Shown here: piece after piece, positions 1 to 10,669 of the stretch
Position numbering within the stretch: the first letter of the stretch is position 1
Layout: each line of letters begins with the position of its first letter
DNA from: Phlebopus portentosus
Taxonomy: Eukaryota; Basidiomycota; Agaricomycetes; Boletales; Boletinellaceae
Length of the DNA: 64,000 nucleotides
Reading direction: 5' to 3'
NCBI GenBank assembly: GCA_037892935.1
Contig: JAYXKI010000014.1
Span: 972,001 to 1,036,000, forward strand
The notes under the pieces: generated by a model
The model's database searches: none
What the model was told of the DNA's origin: nothing
What the model saw: only the letters and a program-made list of their open reading frames with translations
Position numbers and translations under genes: made by a program

Positions 1-3000
1 GGAGGTGTTTCCCATTAGCTTCAGCATTGCCCATCGTCAATGGCGCCGCCGATAACGTCGAGAGCGATAGAGGGAGACAACGAGTAAGATAGGAAGAAGA
101 GAGACAAGGAGAGGAGAAGGACTCACACGGACTCTCCACAGACACGCTTCTCGCAAACTTTGTCGATCGACGGCGATGCGGATCGAATTGCAGGCGCCGC
201 TGAGCAGAATATATGCGTATGCTAAGCTCGCTGTGATGGACGGCGATGACGATGACAAGTAGAACGAGGCGACTGTCGGGGAACGATTGTCGTCGCACGC
301 ACACTCGAGGCCGTGACCTGACCGTCGATCTCACCGCTTACGTGATGCACTGTCTTACGCTCTGCCAATCCCAATCATGTTTCTTCCTTTCTACCTACCA
401 CGATATCGACGGCATAGACAAAGAGGAAGTCATTCTCCTCGTCGTTGCCCGACACTGAGTCACAAGGGGCATCCTGTGTATGTCTCCTGAACACCATTCG
501 TTCTTCCGCTCTGGCATTCATCGCAGGTGGATCGACCCATTTCATTTTCAGATGTTTTCTGGCATCTGCCTCGGCAGCCTGGTCCTTCCATTCAGCTCTA
601 TTCAGCTTGTCTCGTCTCTGGCTCTCGGAGATCTGCGCAGCGCTCTGGAATTTCCCGTTCGCGTTCGCCATGGTCCTGGTCCTGGTCTTCATCCTACGCA
701 ACGGATCTCAGTCTTAACAAATCAAGCATCATCTATATCTGGCTACATCAGACTAACATCTCAAGCTTTCTCGTGTTTCCTACTCAACGTCATCCTGATG
801 CATCTGGTTACCTCTTACAGGCGTCTCTGCTTCTTTTCCGGATGCCACGAGAATGATGCCACCTCGCGCTGGCACTCCACCGGGGCAATTCGACAGCATA
901 AGCTACTTGGGAGGTTCTCAGGAATAGCTCCTTGCCGTGTCCGTTCTTCTCGCTTCACTCAAGAAGGACTGCTCTGCATCGTCACCAGTTGAGCTGCATA
1001 TCTGAGGAATCATGTAGCCCCTGTACGGCAAATCTGACGATTTGCTTCCGTTCCTATTCTGGAATTCAGATTGAAACAGTTCGGACAGCTTTGTCCACTG
1101 TAAGTATATCTGAACTGCAGTGACAAAACGATGATGAATCGCGCGATCTTTGCCGGCGGTACCCTTCGGCGCGGGTCTAAGCGTTGTAAGCGTTGCCTCA
1201 CACCTCGCGTAGTCCCAACGCCACTTCCGCATGCACCATTCTCATCAAGCACCTGCAAAGAACAAGAAACCGCGCTCGAAATGAGGTTTGGTCTCACTCG
1301 GCCATGGATCACACCGTACTTACGGCATTTTCGGAGTGGCGTAACAAGGGACAGAAGTACAGACCTCGCCAAGAGCATCACTACATCAGACTGTAGTACT
1401 AGTCAGTCTGCGTGAGACGGAAGCAACCAATGACCTGTTCCGACCTCGATCTACCCGATCTGTATTTCATTGCTTCTATACACCATGTTTCCAGACTTCG
1501 TGTCCATTTTTCTTTCTCAACAGTGCTGTCGCACCCTTCTCGTAGAATGCGTTTGTTATGCTTGTAACTAGGATTAGTTTGGAATGCAAGTCTAGCCACA
1601 GCTCTTGATAGACGCTGTAAATCAAGTTCGGTGCTACTGTAACCAATCTGTCCCCTCGTAATCTGATATTAACCATGTCGAAGAGGCAAGAGGAATCTTG
1701 TACCCGGGCAACAGTCTAGGTCATGTCTCGACGGACTCAATACACATTCATATCTTGTTCTTCCGATAATTAACCACCTATTCAAGATGAGACTGATCGC
1801 GCGACTCTAGGGACCAGGGCCTGGATAGGCAGGAGAGGATATGAAGGCACGAGAGATGAGGCAAGATATGCCGAGAAGTAATCGTAGGCGCGTTCGATGA
1901 TGCCTAGCACACGTCACCCTAGGACCTCGTGTATCATAGATTGACTTTCGATATCCACGAGAAGTCTGCGCGAAGTATACAGCCAGATACTGAGGCATCT
2001 ATAAGAACCTCGGAAGAGTACGACCGGAAGAGAAGTGTGGAGGGCCAGGTAGTTCGTCTGCTCGTTTGAGGACCCTGTAAATGATGTCAACAAATACCGG
2101 TTCCTTACTCTCACAAAAGCCAAGGCAATGTTACAGTTCTGCTGAACCAAGAATCAGTGCAAAATAATGTATTCTCGTCGAGAAGGCAAATATTTTGTTT
2201 TCGTCGCCAAGACCACACTTCAAGAGAGATTTGTCTTTCATAGTGATATGACTATAGGATATAAAGGACGCCCTGAATCCATAGAGGATGAGAGAACCGA
2301 GCCAATTCCGAACGTACCTCAAACGTCACCCATTTCAGAGCATGAGTGAATAGTCTGCAATGAAATCCAACACGGATCTCCGTCGTGGCTTCACGGATAA
2401 CGAAGAAGCGGAACCATGGTCATCGTAATCTTGCGGAACAAAGATCTCGTGTAACCGCCAGCGCAATGGTCCTTTTCAATGCTTCTCCGGCCACCGCACG
2501 AGGAAATGTGTAAACTCGGTTTTCGCACGTCATACTGAGCAAATTAGTACGTACTCAGAATGTCCCGTCGGTGACCGTAACCAAATGTATCAGCCACCGA
2601 GATGAATCGGATAGGGTGAGATGACGTGGGATTGAACTCAGAGAGTTAGAGAAGCACACTTGCCTGGGCGTATGAGTCACCTTCCGAAGGAGTAATAGGT
2701 TCATTGACCAATTCTGAATTGAGGTCTCGATGTTCGCAATCCATCAGAGGTTCTATGAAGGGCGGGAAGGACAAAAAGGCCAGAAAGCGTCCGGACTTTC
2801 CTAACGCTGCTTCCCTTGTCTGGCCCAGGCTTTGGGCGAAAAGTCCAGCTGATCTATAAACCAAAATGCTACGCTAAGGTGAAGTCCTTTGTCAGGTGAA
2901 GACCTGGGTTTCGTACGTACAAGACATGGTACCTATTGTATACGACTCCTATGGATAGCCTGAGTTGACGCAACTCCACGTCACCACTCCTTTCGCATAG

Positions 3001-3427
3001 CGGCGATCCATAAAATTGCCTTCTGTGCCGAGAAGTCGACGAACGAGAGGTAGCGTCACTGTCGGGGCGGGATGACGACGGGAAAACACAAAGAGGGTAC
3101 AAACCTAACGGTATGAGACCACAAGGTATGCGGAAACCATCGATTGAGACTTGACCAAAGCGAGGTCCTTTGATATTTGGTTGGGCCAGATTTCCGCAAG
3201 TAGATGAAATATCATAGCGCTAAGCAAGTACATCATCACATCTTGCGTGTGCTTCAGTCTGCCGGAGCCAGAGAACTTGAGAAGCACTTCCTACGTGTTC
3301 ATCTTTGCAGCGAGAACCAATAATCCAGTTTTCCTCCAGTGACAAGAGTCTAATCAAAAAAGTACAACGGTCTTTTTGGGCAAGAGACTGCTAAGACAAA
3401 CATTCAACTCCTTCAACAATATTATAT
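1..3427. other. Gene-poor left flank
   Basis: I recognise no conserved protein in this stretch. The short open frames overlap on both strands, lack domain-like sequence and are typical of non-coding fungal DNA. The only frame with coding-like composition lies at 375-671 on the minus strand and is listed separately. No tRNA, rRNA or clear terminal repeat was seen. It forms the left flank of the KDZ transposon insertion. Confidence 0.5.
375..671 (-). CDS. Possible small hypothetical protein (weak)
   Basis: A minus-strand frame starting with an ATG at 671 (MANANGKF...) gives about 98 residues of charged, helix-prone sequence rich in Arg, Lys, Glu and Ala. It ends in a more hydrophobic stretch (FLFVYAVDIV). 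A GTAGGT sequence follows that stretch and could be a splice donor, so a gene might continue towards the window edge and be truncated here. I recognise no domain. It is reported only because its composition is more protein-like than the surrounding frames; it could equally be chance. Confidence 0.2.
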   Translation of the reverse strand: MANANGKFQSAAQISESQRRDKLNRAEWKDQAAEADARKHLKMKWVDPPAMNARAEERMVFRRHTQDAPCDSVSGNDEENDFLFVYAVDIVVGRKEET

Positions 3428-3435
3428 TTGATTGA
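3428..3435 (+). repeat. Target site duplication TTGATTGA, left copy
   Basis: TTGATTGA lies immediately outside the left terminal repeat and recurs at 12,886-12,893 immediately outside the right one. An exact 8-bp direct repeat flanking long inverted repeats is the expected trace of insertion by a transposase making an 8-bp staggered cut. Fish Zisupton elements, as I recall, also have 8-bp duplications. Confidence 0.9.
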
Positions 3436-3459
3436 CACCTAGACACCATACTGAACTGA

Positions 3460-3504
3460 CCTAGTTAGACCCGGTCAAAGACCCTTTGACCGGGTCTAAC
3501 TAGG
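3460..3504. repeat. Perfect hairpin in the left TIR (21-bp arms, 3-nt loop)
   Basis: Two perfectly complementary 21-bp arms (starting CCTAGTTAGACCCGG and ending CCGGGTCTAACTAGG) are separated by ACC. The structure starts 24 bp inside the transposon end. A palindrome so close to the terminus is a plausible transposase-binding or cruciform site; that role is inference. Confidence 0.9.
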
Positions 3505-3530
3505 TAGGGTTCAGTCCTTGGCCTTATACC

Positions 3531-3554
3531 GCCAGTACTACCGGCTGTACTGGC
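3531..3554. repeat. Second hairpin in the left TIR (8-bp arms)
   Basis: GCCAGTAC and GTACTGGC are complementary arms separated by TACCGGCT. The mirror copy in the right repeat is at 12,767-12,790. Function is unknown. Confidence 0.75.
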
Positions 3555-4097
3555 AGGAACACGACGTCATATCACGATCGGTGATCCCCCCCCCCCTTCT
3601 TTGTCGTGCCTGGCCGTCCGCTCCCGTACCACGCGTCGTCCCCGAGGTTTTCCGCGCTCTTCGGAACTCGCGCTCGTCGTCGAGTCTTGCCATCAACGCC
3701 ATCAACCTCATCAACCCTGACGAAGCATGACTAAGACGAGGTTTCCTGATGCCCGCGTTAGTCATCACCAGCCGATTCCCGTATCATCCTGAGTTCGCGT
3801 CGATCTCCCTGATGTCACGTACCCCTCCGTCGTCGTCGGCAACGATGAGCAATGCTATCTCCTTTGTTTCTCACTCATTTTCTTTCATTTTTCTCATTGC
3901 TGGCTAGTCCCTTCAATTCCGAAATTATTACTGTGGTGCCTCATTTCCGTTCGCATAAATAAGATAAACAAAGGGAGAAATAGAAGTGATCGACGACGGA
4001 TTGGCATTTGTCTTACTAAGAAGTGGTTGTGTTCGGTAGCGTCGTAAGTCAGCTTCAAGCCATCACCCTATCGCACAGCAAAGTAGTTCAACACGAC

Positions 4098-7000
4098 ATG
4101 GGTAACGGACGCAAAGTTGGTGTCTCGAAGCTATCCAGGGCAATCAAGTCCTCCCAATCGTCGTCGTCCGCGACGAGGCGCCGCCAAGTCGTCGCATCGA
4201 GATCTCTTGCAGAACGTCGGGTTGAAGTCGATCGTCATCGGAAGGAAGCCGTTACAAGTAAGCTGTTCTTTTTATATCGAAGAGTGTCGTGATAATTTTT
4301 TATAGCGCTTTTGCGAAGAATTGAGCAGCATAGACGGGAGAATGAAATGGATATCTCCTCCTTTGAAGATCTGGATTTTATGGCTGGAATGGACGCTAAC
4401 GACCTCTTCGACATATTGGATGATGAACCAATGCATGGCGGTGAAGTTAACGAAAGTACGGGCATGTTTGATGGAGGTGAGTTTATTGAAGTGCTGAAGC
4501 GTCGGAAGCCAAGGTACGTTACTTGTCCATACCTTTTCAACTCCATATTTACCCGTAGTTTTGGTTGCTTGAAGTAAGTACAATAGGGAAGAACAACGTC
4601 AACGTAAAAGGCGACAGGCAGAAAATTGGACGAAACTGTATCCCGAGCTGGTGAATTGCTACCTCGCTTGGTCGGCTCACGGAGCCCCGGACGCCAACGA
4701 CGACGATCCCCGGCATGAACATATCGACTGCTTTAATCTACGTGGTATGTTATCTCATTCGATCTATACAGTATCTTCTTACGTGATGTGATAATTGCTA
4801 TAGGCTTTCAAAAAAATGCTTTCCCTCTCGATCGCGACAGGGGTTTGACAAGCACTATGCTTTGCCACGGCTACGTCGCCAACGCACCTCTCCATCCAAA
4901 GCTGGGAGTCTCAATCGAGCTCCTGAACTTGTTCTCCGCAATTAATGGTCGGTGCGGTAACGTCGGCGTTATCCCATTCGTGCGCGCAATATGCGATTTT
5001 CAACAGGTATGTGGAATGAACAGTAGCTCATACGCTGTAGGAGTCATTGACGAAGCAAGACGTTGTTCAAACGATTTTATTCGGCGGCATTTACGAGAGC
5101 TTTCGACGTGTACGTGGAACTGCTCTATCGCATTGACAAGAGACTCGACGTCGTCCTGCGAACAACCAAAAAGTCGAAGTTGCAGAAGGCATGTCCCTCG
5201 TGCCTGTTCAGGACAGACTTTGAAGAGCAACTACCTTATTCAATGTTGGTCTGTGTCGACGGCAATGACTCCCTGAAGCGACTTCGACAGCTTCGCTCGA
5301 CATTTAATAATGATGTCGAGGAGACAGTTGTAGACATTGCGCTTGACGATCGAAATTATCGAGAGTCGGTTCTCTACGTCGAGGAAGACATTGTTGATAG
5401 GTACAAGCATGAGGTAAAGAAGAATGGTGCGAATGTGTGTATGTTTGATGTATATTTTGTCGCCATAACTCAATTGCATCTTGAGGCAACATCAGGTACC
5501 GCGTCGCCATCAAAGGATGTCATTCTCATTGAGAATGAGGCCACACCCATTGATGGGTCCGATGAAAAGACGCCGTGCACCGATCGATGGGTGAACCTCT
5601 CGGCCGACTCCAAAAAGCGCATGTGGGGCACCTTCGACGAGACAGGGATTTTCGTTGCGACATGTCGTCATGGAGTGGTCCTCTCTGTTTGTGACATGAT
5701 CAGGAGTGGAGAACTGTAAGTAAACATTTGTTTTGAGGGCAGGATAAAGGTCTAATATAGCCACCAAAGCGCCAAGTACCCTCTTGCCATTCTTGATAAC
5801 CTCATCGACGTCGTTTGCAAGCCGATACTCTGTGGATATGATATCGGTTGCGGTTTTTCGAAGACAGTGGAGAAAAGCGAACTTGTAGGGCCGAAGGCAC
5901 GGCAATCGAAGATGACGCTTTGTGTCAACGCATTTCATGGCCATGCTCATTGTCGGAAGTGCCAGCTTGAATGGCACCCTCTATACACTGAAGGCGCGGG
6001 GTTGGAAGACTTTGAAGCGTGCGAGCGCGTCTTTTCGCAATCAAATCGCATTGCAATATGTACCCGGCATATGTCGAAGTTCCGTCGTCGTCAGGCCATT
6101 GTGCGGCATTTCGACCGGTGGAACTTGGACAAGTATATGGAAATCTGTACGTTGCCGATGTTTTCTTGCAATTCAATACTTCTGAAACCCCGACAGCGAC
6201 GTTCTTACTAAACAATCTTCGACAAGCGCGCAAGAACATTCAGACTCTATCACAGGAGCTCGAGACGACAAAGGCAAGGCTCGGTATAGATTCCGATGAC
6301 GTCTTCTTGCAATGGCGTCTCGAAGAGCTTGAGTATCTCAAAACACTTCAAGCAAGCTCCATCAGTATCGTCGAACAGCTCGAAATGGATTACGTTGACA
6401 CTTTGAAGCGCTTGAAAAGGCGAAGTATGTTGTTTTCATCACCATACGGATTTAACTGACTTGCTCATTGACAGCGAACTCGTCGAGGCTCAAAGCGAAG
6501 AGTTTATTATCCAGACTTCAGTTGAGGACTTGAAGAAGCCCAGCTTTTACAGAACGAATGTGTCCAAGACGACGTCGATTGAGGAGGCCGCAAGAAATGG
6601 ACTCGACACTCTTCTCGTTCTGCAGAGCGCTGCACGTCGCCTGGAAGAGAAGCTGGGCATCGAAAGGCGTTGGACTGAGTCGTGCGACGATTGGAAAAGG
6701 GTCGACATCAATGTTGCAGAACGGGAATATCGCAAAGCTATCGATCGTTTAGAGGGCCTCGTCGTTGCGCGCCTCTTTGAACTCTCGAAAATGAATCAGG
6801 CAGGAACAGGTATGATGTTTGACATCCTTGATACCGAGAATCACAATGATCGGATTTTCAAGGCTACAAACTACGGACGCAGATCTCAAAGGCATTACAG
6901 ACCCGATCAGAAGCAATAAAGACGGCGTTGAAAGCATTCAACGCTTCTGCCGGCGTTCTGGGTCGACCCACTCTTGAGTTGAGTACCGTCCTTGACTATG

Positions 7001-7446
7001 TCTTCCTCGGACAGTTCGATCTTCTCAGAGGAAGCCGGCACGACGTTCTGAGTAAACCATGGTCTCGTCAAGTCGAACGAACGGCAATGACGACATATTT
7101 CAAGCTGAAAAGGTCTCACGAGGAAGTGGTACGCGTCGAAGTCGAAATTCGTCGATTGAAAGCACATATAGCACAAGAAAGAAGGGAAGTAAGTGAAGCT
7201 ACAGACAAGTTAGACACCGACGACCCTCTACTCGCCTTTCAGTTGAGAAAACAGTGTGGCCTGCGTCGACAGATAGATGACGTACATCAACGACGTATCG
7301 AAACAGCTACCAGACATTTCGGTGAGATTCAGATAGTAGACGAGTACATTGATGAGTTAGACGCAGAGGGGTCTGAGGAGGATGAAGATGAAGATGAAGA
7401 TGAAGATGTCACCACTGCCTTGGATGTCGCCCTCAACATTCTGTAG
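4098..7446 (+). CDS. KDZ-family transposase with CxC-type N-terminus
   Basis: This is the DDE-type transposase of the element, modelled at about 973 residues. Exons read are 4098-4257, 4306-4513, 4587-4744, 4804-5006, 5060-5715, 5761-6146, 6197-about 6428, 6475-6809 and 6863-7446. The start is the first ATG after the left repeat. Family landmarks appear in order: an N-terminal segment with CHGYVANAPLHPKLGVSIELL and a CPSC pair (CxC-like cysteine motif), DGNDSLKR (Asp near 5258), WGTFDETGIF followed by CRHG, CGYDIGC (Asp near 5840), the metal-ligand-rich FHGHAH..CQLEWHP, and EACERVFSQSN (Glu near 6023). The DDE acids are my assignment. Further on come LEGLVVARLFELSKMN and a coiled, acidic C-terminus ending in repeated Glu-Asp. 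The junction after 6,424 is unclear: the best GTATGT donor is out of phase, while a GT at 6,429 restores the frame. Confidence 0.92.
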
Positions 7447-8388
7447 TGTTAAAGGTGGTTCGTAGTCGAAATTTACAGTCGCCCATTGCATTGACGCCAT
7501 TGGCCTCAGACAAATTCAATATCTTGCAATTCATTCGTTTGTGCGTTCATTTCGTTCCTCATATTTATGTACATATCATGACATGAGTGGTCTCATCATT
7601 GTCTTTGTATTCGTCTCTGTCTTGCCCTCGCCGCTCTGATGGAACGATGTCAGACTCACCCAAGGTCAAGTGTGTACTCCACGCATCAATGGCATCAATA
7701 GACTATCTTGGTTTCTCTTCGTCGCTGTTCATATTATCTATGCGAAAGTAATAGAGCCACTAGTCAGGGCACTTCTAAAGTCATAGATAGGAAAGGTAGT
7801 TGCAGAAGAACACAAAAGACACAATGTAGTCGAAGGAGTGTCCTACACGCCTTCGAAGTTACAAACCACTTGGCTCTGAATACACTAAAAAAGAAGAGTT
7901 CTCTAAAAATCACGAAAAAATACTTTTTAGTCAGTTATAATGCATTCATTCAGGATCTGAACTTTTTTCAGTATGTAATTCGACTCGTCTTTCTTATGTT
8001 GAAGAAACAAGATGGCCATTTTGGCAGAGAATGAGGCTATATGTAATTGAAGATGTGTAAGGTTGCTCAGCTCAAATGAAGCAGAGAAAAGTTAACAGAA
8101 TGTGGAAGTAATCCATATCAATGCAATAGAGTCAATTTTAGAAGCTTTCAAATTCTCTGAAAGCTTCTATAATAAAAGAGCTCATCATCAATCTATAGAG
8201 TTTGTAAAAGATGTGGTGACTAAATATGCCTTATTCGGAAACTATAACATCACGTGACTATACTGACGAACAGATCTCACATAGATCGGATAGATATAGA
8301 TCGATCTCATTCAAGATCTCTTCAGATCTGAACCACCACCATCCACCACATCCACCACCATCGTCGACGTCGACACTCAGCATTTGCT
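7447..8388. other. Spacer between transposase and first passenger gene
   Basis: About 940 bp without a convincing gene. It is AT-rich in its right half and holds a 12-bp hairpin at 8,139-8,169. Sequence just before 8,389 is rich in CCACCA repeats and may be the 5' leader of the next gene. Confidence 0.5.
8139..8169. repeat. Hairpin in KDZ internal spacer
   Basis: TAGAAGCTTTCA and TGAAAGCTTCTA form perfect 12-bp arms around AATTCTC. It lies about 220 bp upstream of the passenger gene at 8,389. It could be a regulatory or structural element, or a trace of an older small insertion. Confidence 0.7.
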
Positions 8389-9763
8389 ATGCCGTTAGCA
8401 CGATTTGAAGAGGGCGAGTTCACCGGATTCCGCCGGTCCAATGTGGGCTTCATCCCAAATTCCCTCTCCGAGATCATCTACCAGAAGGTAGAGCCGTCGA
8501 CGACGAACTTCTCCGATGCTCAAAAAATTGCTTGTTTCGACCTGCTCATGCGTTACTTCGCCGATCCGTCGTTGTACAGGACGAAGGACATCACCAAAGC
8601 TCTCCATCCCGCGTTCGTGAAACATGGAGAGAGAAGGAAAGACGGCAAGGCTGTGGCTGACGCCCTCCTCGAAGGCCTGGTATGTGCTCCTATTTTATTT
8701 ATTTCCTTTTCGAGGAGGTGGGTGACGTGTCCTTGGTGGACGACGCGCGTCAGCTGCTGCTCCAATACAACCGTCCCAGCTAGCTTCTTCTCTCGACCAT
8801 CTATCAGAACAATGGCTAACGCTGACTACTTTTATCTGTATTACTCATCAAGCGTCGTCATCAAGAGATGGCCCACGACGCTCTACATTTCGATATGATT
8901 TTTGATCTGGACAACCTCGAAAGGATGCGCTGGGGTCCTGACTGGCAGTCCCTCCGCGACGCCTTCGTTTGGCGTGTACCTGAGTTTGTCAAGGACGACG
9001 AGAATGTCACGAAGACCTACGAAATATTTCGTGACATGCTCGCGAAGTCCCTCGTTGAGGCGATCAACAAGACCGCCAAGCGTCGAGGCTGGTCGAAGCA
9101 GGTGACGACGCAGGTATGTCTTTATCATATATTCTATCAGTTTTAAATTAACTCTATCAAATACAGGCAGGTAAAATTGTATTGGGACCGGAATCTGAAA
9201 GGCAAGGTGTACGTCGACGTGATTTCCAGCTTCGTCATGAGAACCCGAACCTCGAATTTGACCCTGCGGTCCTATTCCCCGCCGAAATGAATATTAGGAG
9301 AGAGCTCAACGAACTCGTCGAGGAAATCGAGGACCTTAAGACCGACAAGAAATATCTACAGGACGAGGTGGACACGATGAAGAGACAGATGGAAGACATG
9401 CGGGCAGAAGTGGCTAGGCTGAGAAATGAAAATCGCGCCCTCAGGTCGTCCACGTCGTCCTTGTCCGATGTGTCGAGTGTTTCGTCCGTTCAAACGACGT
9501 TGACGAACTTGTCAGGCTCCAGGACTCCCACTTTTGCTTCTTCTTCGCGGTCACAATGGCCTAGTAGGCCCCAGAACACTCCCGAGGCTCGCGCAAGGCG
9601 GCATGAACTAATACAGCAAGCGCTTGAACAACTCGACATCGAGGATGACGACGAGGGCCCAGGGTCGTCACCGTCCCCGTCCGCTCAAGTTGTAGCGCCG
9701 AGGTATTCTAGTCGCGCTTCTCATTCGTCGAGGACGTCGACGCGGTCTCAACGCGGCCAGTAA
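8389..9763 (+). CDS. KDZ passenger gene 1: unknown protein with coiled coil and Ser-rich tail
   Basis: Three exons (8389-8679, 8853-9113, 9167-9763), joined in phase at canonical GTATGT donors, encode about 382 residues. I do not recognise a family. Residues 1-220 look folded: an N-terminal GEFTGFRRSNVGFIPNSL segment followed by helical sequence with several Trp and aromatic positions (RMRWGPDWQSLRDAFVWRVP). Residues about 225-280 form a strong coiled coil (repeated Glu-Leu/Lys-Asp heptads, MKRQMEDMRAEVARLRNENR). The remainder is a low-complexity Ser/Arg tail. There is no signal peptide or membrane helix. It sits between the transposase and the second passenger gene, in the same direction. 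An accessory mobility or DNA-binding factor is possible but unproven. Confidence 0.75.
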
Positions 9764-9818
9764 ACTTGTACACGACGTCGAAAGACGAAAGGTTAAGGTG
9801 TTCTCGATCTATGCGTCG

Positions 9819-9834
9819 TTTTTTTTTTTTTTTT
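9819..9834 (+). repeat. Poly-T tract
   Basis: A run of 16 T residues about 55 bp after the stop codon of passenger gene 1, in its presumed 3' untranslated region. Confidence 0.8.
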
Positions 9835-9929
9835 GTCTATAACTGTGTGGCACGCTCACGACGACTACTTGCGCGCCTTTTTGTAAATAATAGTATAAAT
9901 GATACTTTTTATTTTCCTCGTCGATATCT

Positions 9930-9937
9930 ATTTCGGG
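9930..9937 (+). repeat. Target site duplication ATTTCGGG, left copy
   Basis: The same 8 bp recur at 10,530-10,537, directly outside the two ends of the nested MITE. Confidence 0.85.
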
Positions 9938-10529
9938 TAGGGTTCCGCAGCGTATCGTATCGTATACGCTATACGCCCGTATGCGTATATGGTTTCGAAA
10001 AATTTCGCGTGTACGGCGTACGCCGTATACTCGCGTATATTTTCAAGGTCTGAAACCAGTAAGAAAACTCGGATTTTAGTAAAAGTCAGCTCCGCATCTA
10101 CCAAAATGAGCAACTACTCACCAAAACTTAAGTGTTGGATCTCAGTCTCAAGGCCTGATTACCGGGTTTGACATGGTATCACTATCAAGGGTTAGTGTTA
10201 GTTGCTTGGTACTGAGGCGTGGGGATTACAACTGGGTTCCCACAACACAATTCCCACCCCCACTGCTTGCTCTTGTAAGTTAAAGTTTATCAATACTTAT
10301 ATTAGTTGCCGTCAGTCAAGGAATGTCATGTAAGTATTTGAGGCCCGAACAAGAGCTGTAATGGTCAAAGTATCATACTAGTCAGTATGGTCCCGTATAC
10401 GCCGTATATTATACGTGCGTATGCGTATCTTGTTTCAGAGACAAATATATGCGCGTATTTTATACGACCGTATGCGTATGAAGCTGCAAATTATACGCGC
10501 ATATCGTATACGATACGCGCGGAACCCTA
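9938..10529. mobile_element. Nested hAT-like MITE (592 bp)
   Basis: The ends are TAGGGTTCCGC and its exact complement GCGGAACCCTA, flanked by the 8-bp duplication ATTTCGGG. Beyond one extra base or two the complementarity continues (GCGTATCGTAT...). The ends are packed with CGTATA/GTATACG palindromic words, while the middle is unrelated AT-rich DNA. No transposase is encoded. An 8-bp duplication with short TAGGG-type inverted repeats suits a non-autonomous hAT-superfamily element. It lies between the two passenger genes, so it interrupts no coding region of the host KDZ element. Confidence 0.85.
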
Positions 10530-10537
10530 ATTTCGGG
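10530..10537 (+). repeat. Target site duplication ATTTCGGG, right copy
   Basis: Exact copy of 9,930-9,937, directly abutting the right end of the MITE. Confidence 0.85.
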
Positions 10538-10669
10538 CACCACGACATCTATGCTGGTCAATACTCAAACATTCGATCTGTCAAAAAAGTATGACACATG
10601 GTATGTTTTCTCAAACTCAGTCTTTTTACGTCTCGTCCTCGTTGTTGTCCCCAATCCCCCCTCACCACT

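Larger units (their letters stand above)
3436..3927 (+). repeat. Left 492-bp terminal inverted repeat
   Basis: The reverse complement matches 12,394-12,885 over the whole length. The only difference noticed by eye is near the inner edge (position 3,921, GAAATTA against AAAATTA). It contains a strong hairpin at 3,460-3,504, a second one at 3,531-3,554 and a long run of C around 3,587-3,597. Open frames inside it have exact mirror copies in the right repeat and are not taken as genes. Confidence 0.95.

Noticed and set aside
1010..1415. Overlapping frames of 94-123 residues on both strands in the left flank
   Set aside because: Composition is biased but neither strand shows a recognisable motif, and the frames are mutual shadows.
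3518..3768. Open frames of 70 and 76 residues on both strands of the left TIR, repeated at 12,553-12,803
   Set aside because: They are exact mirror copies within the two terminal repeats, cross the poly-C run and hairpins, and have no protein character.
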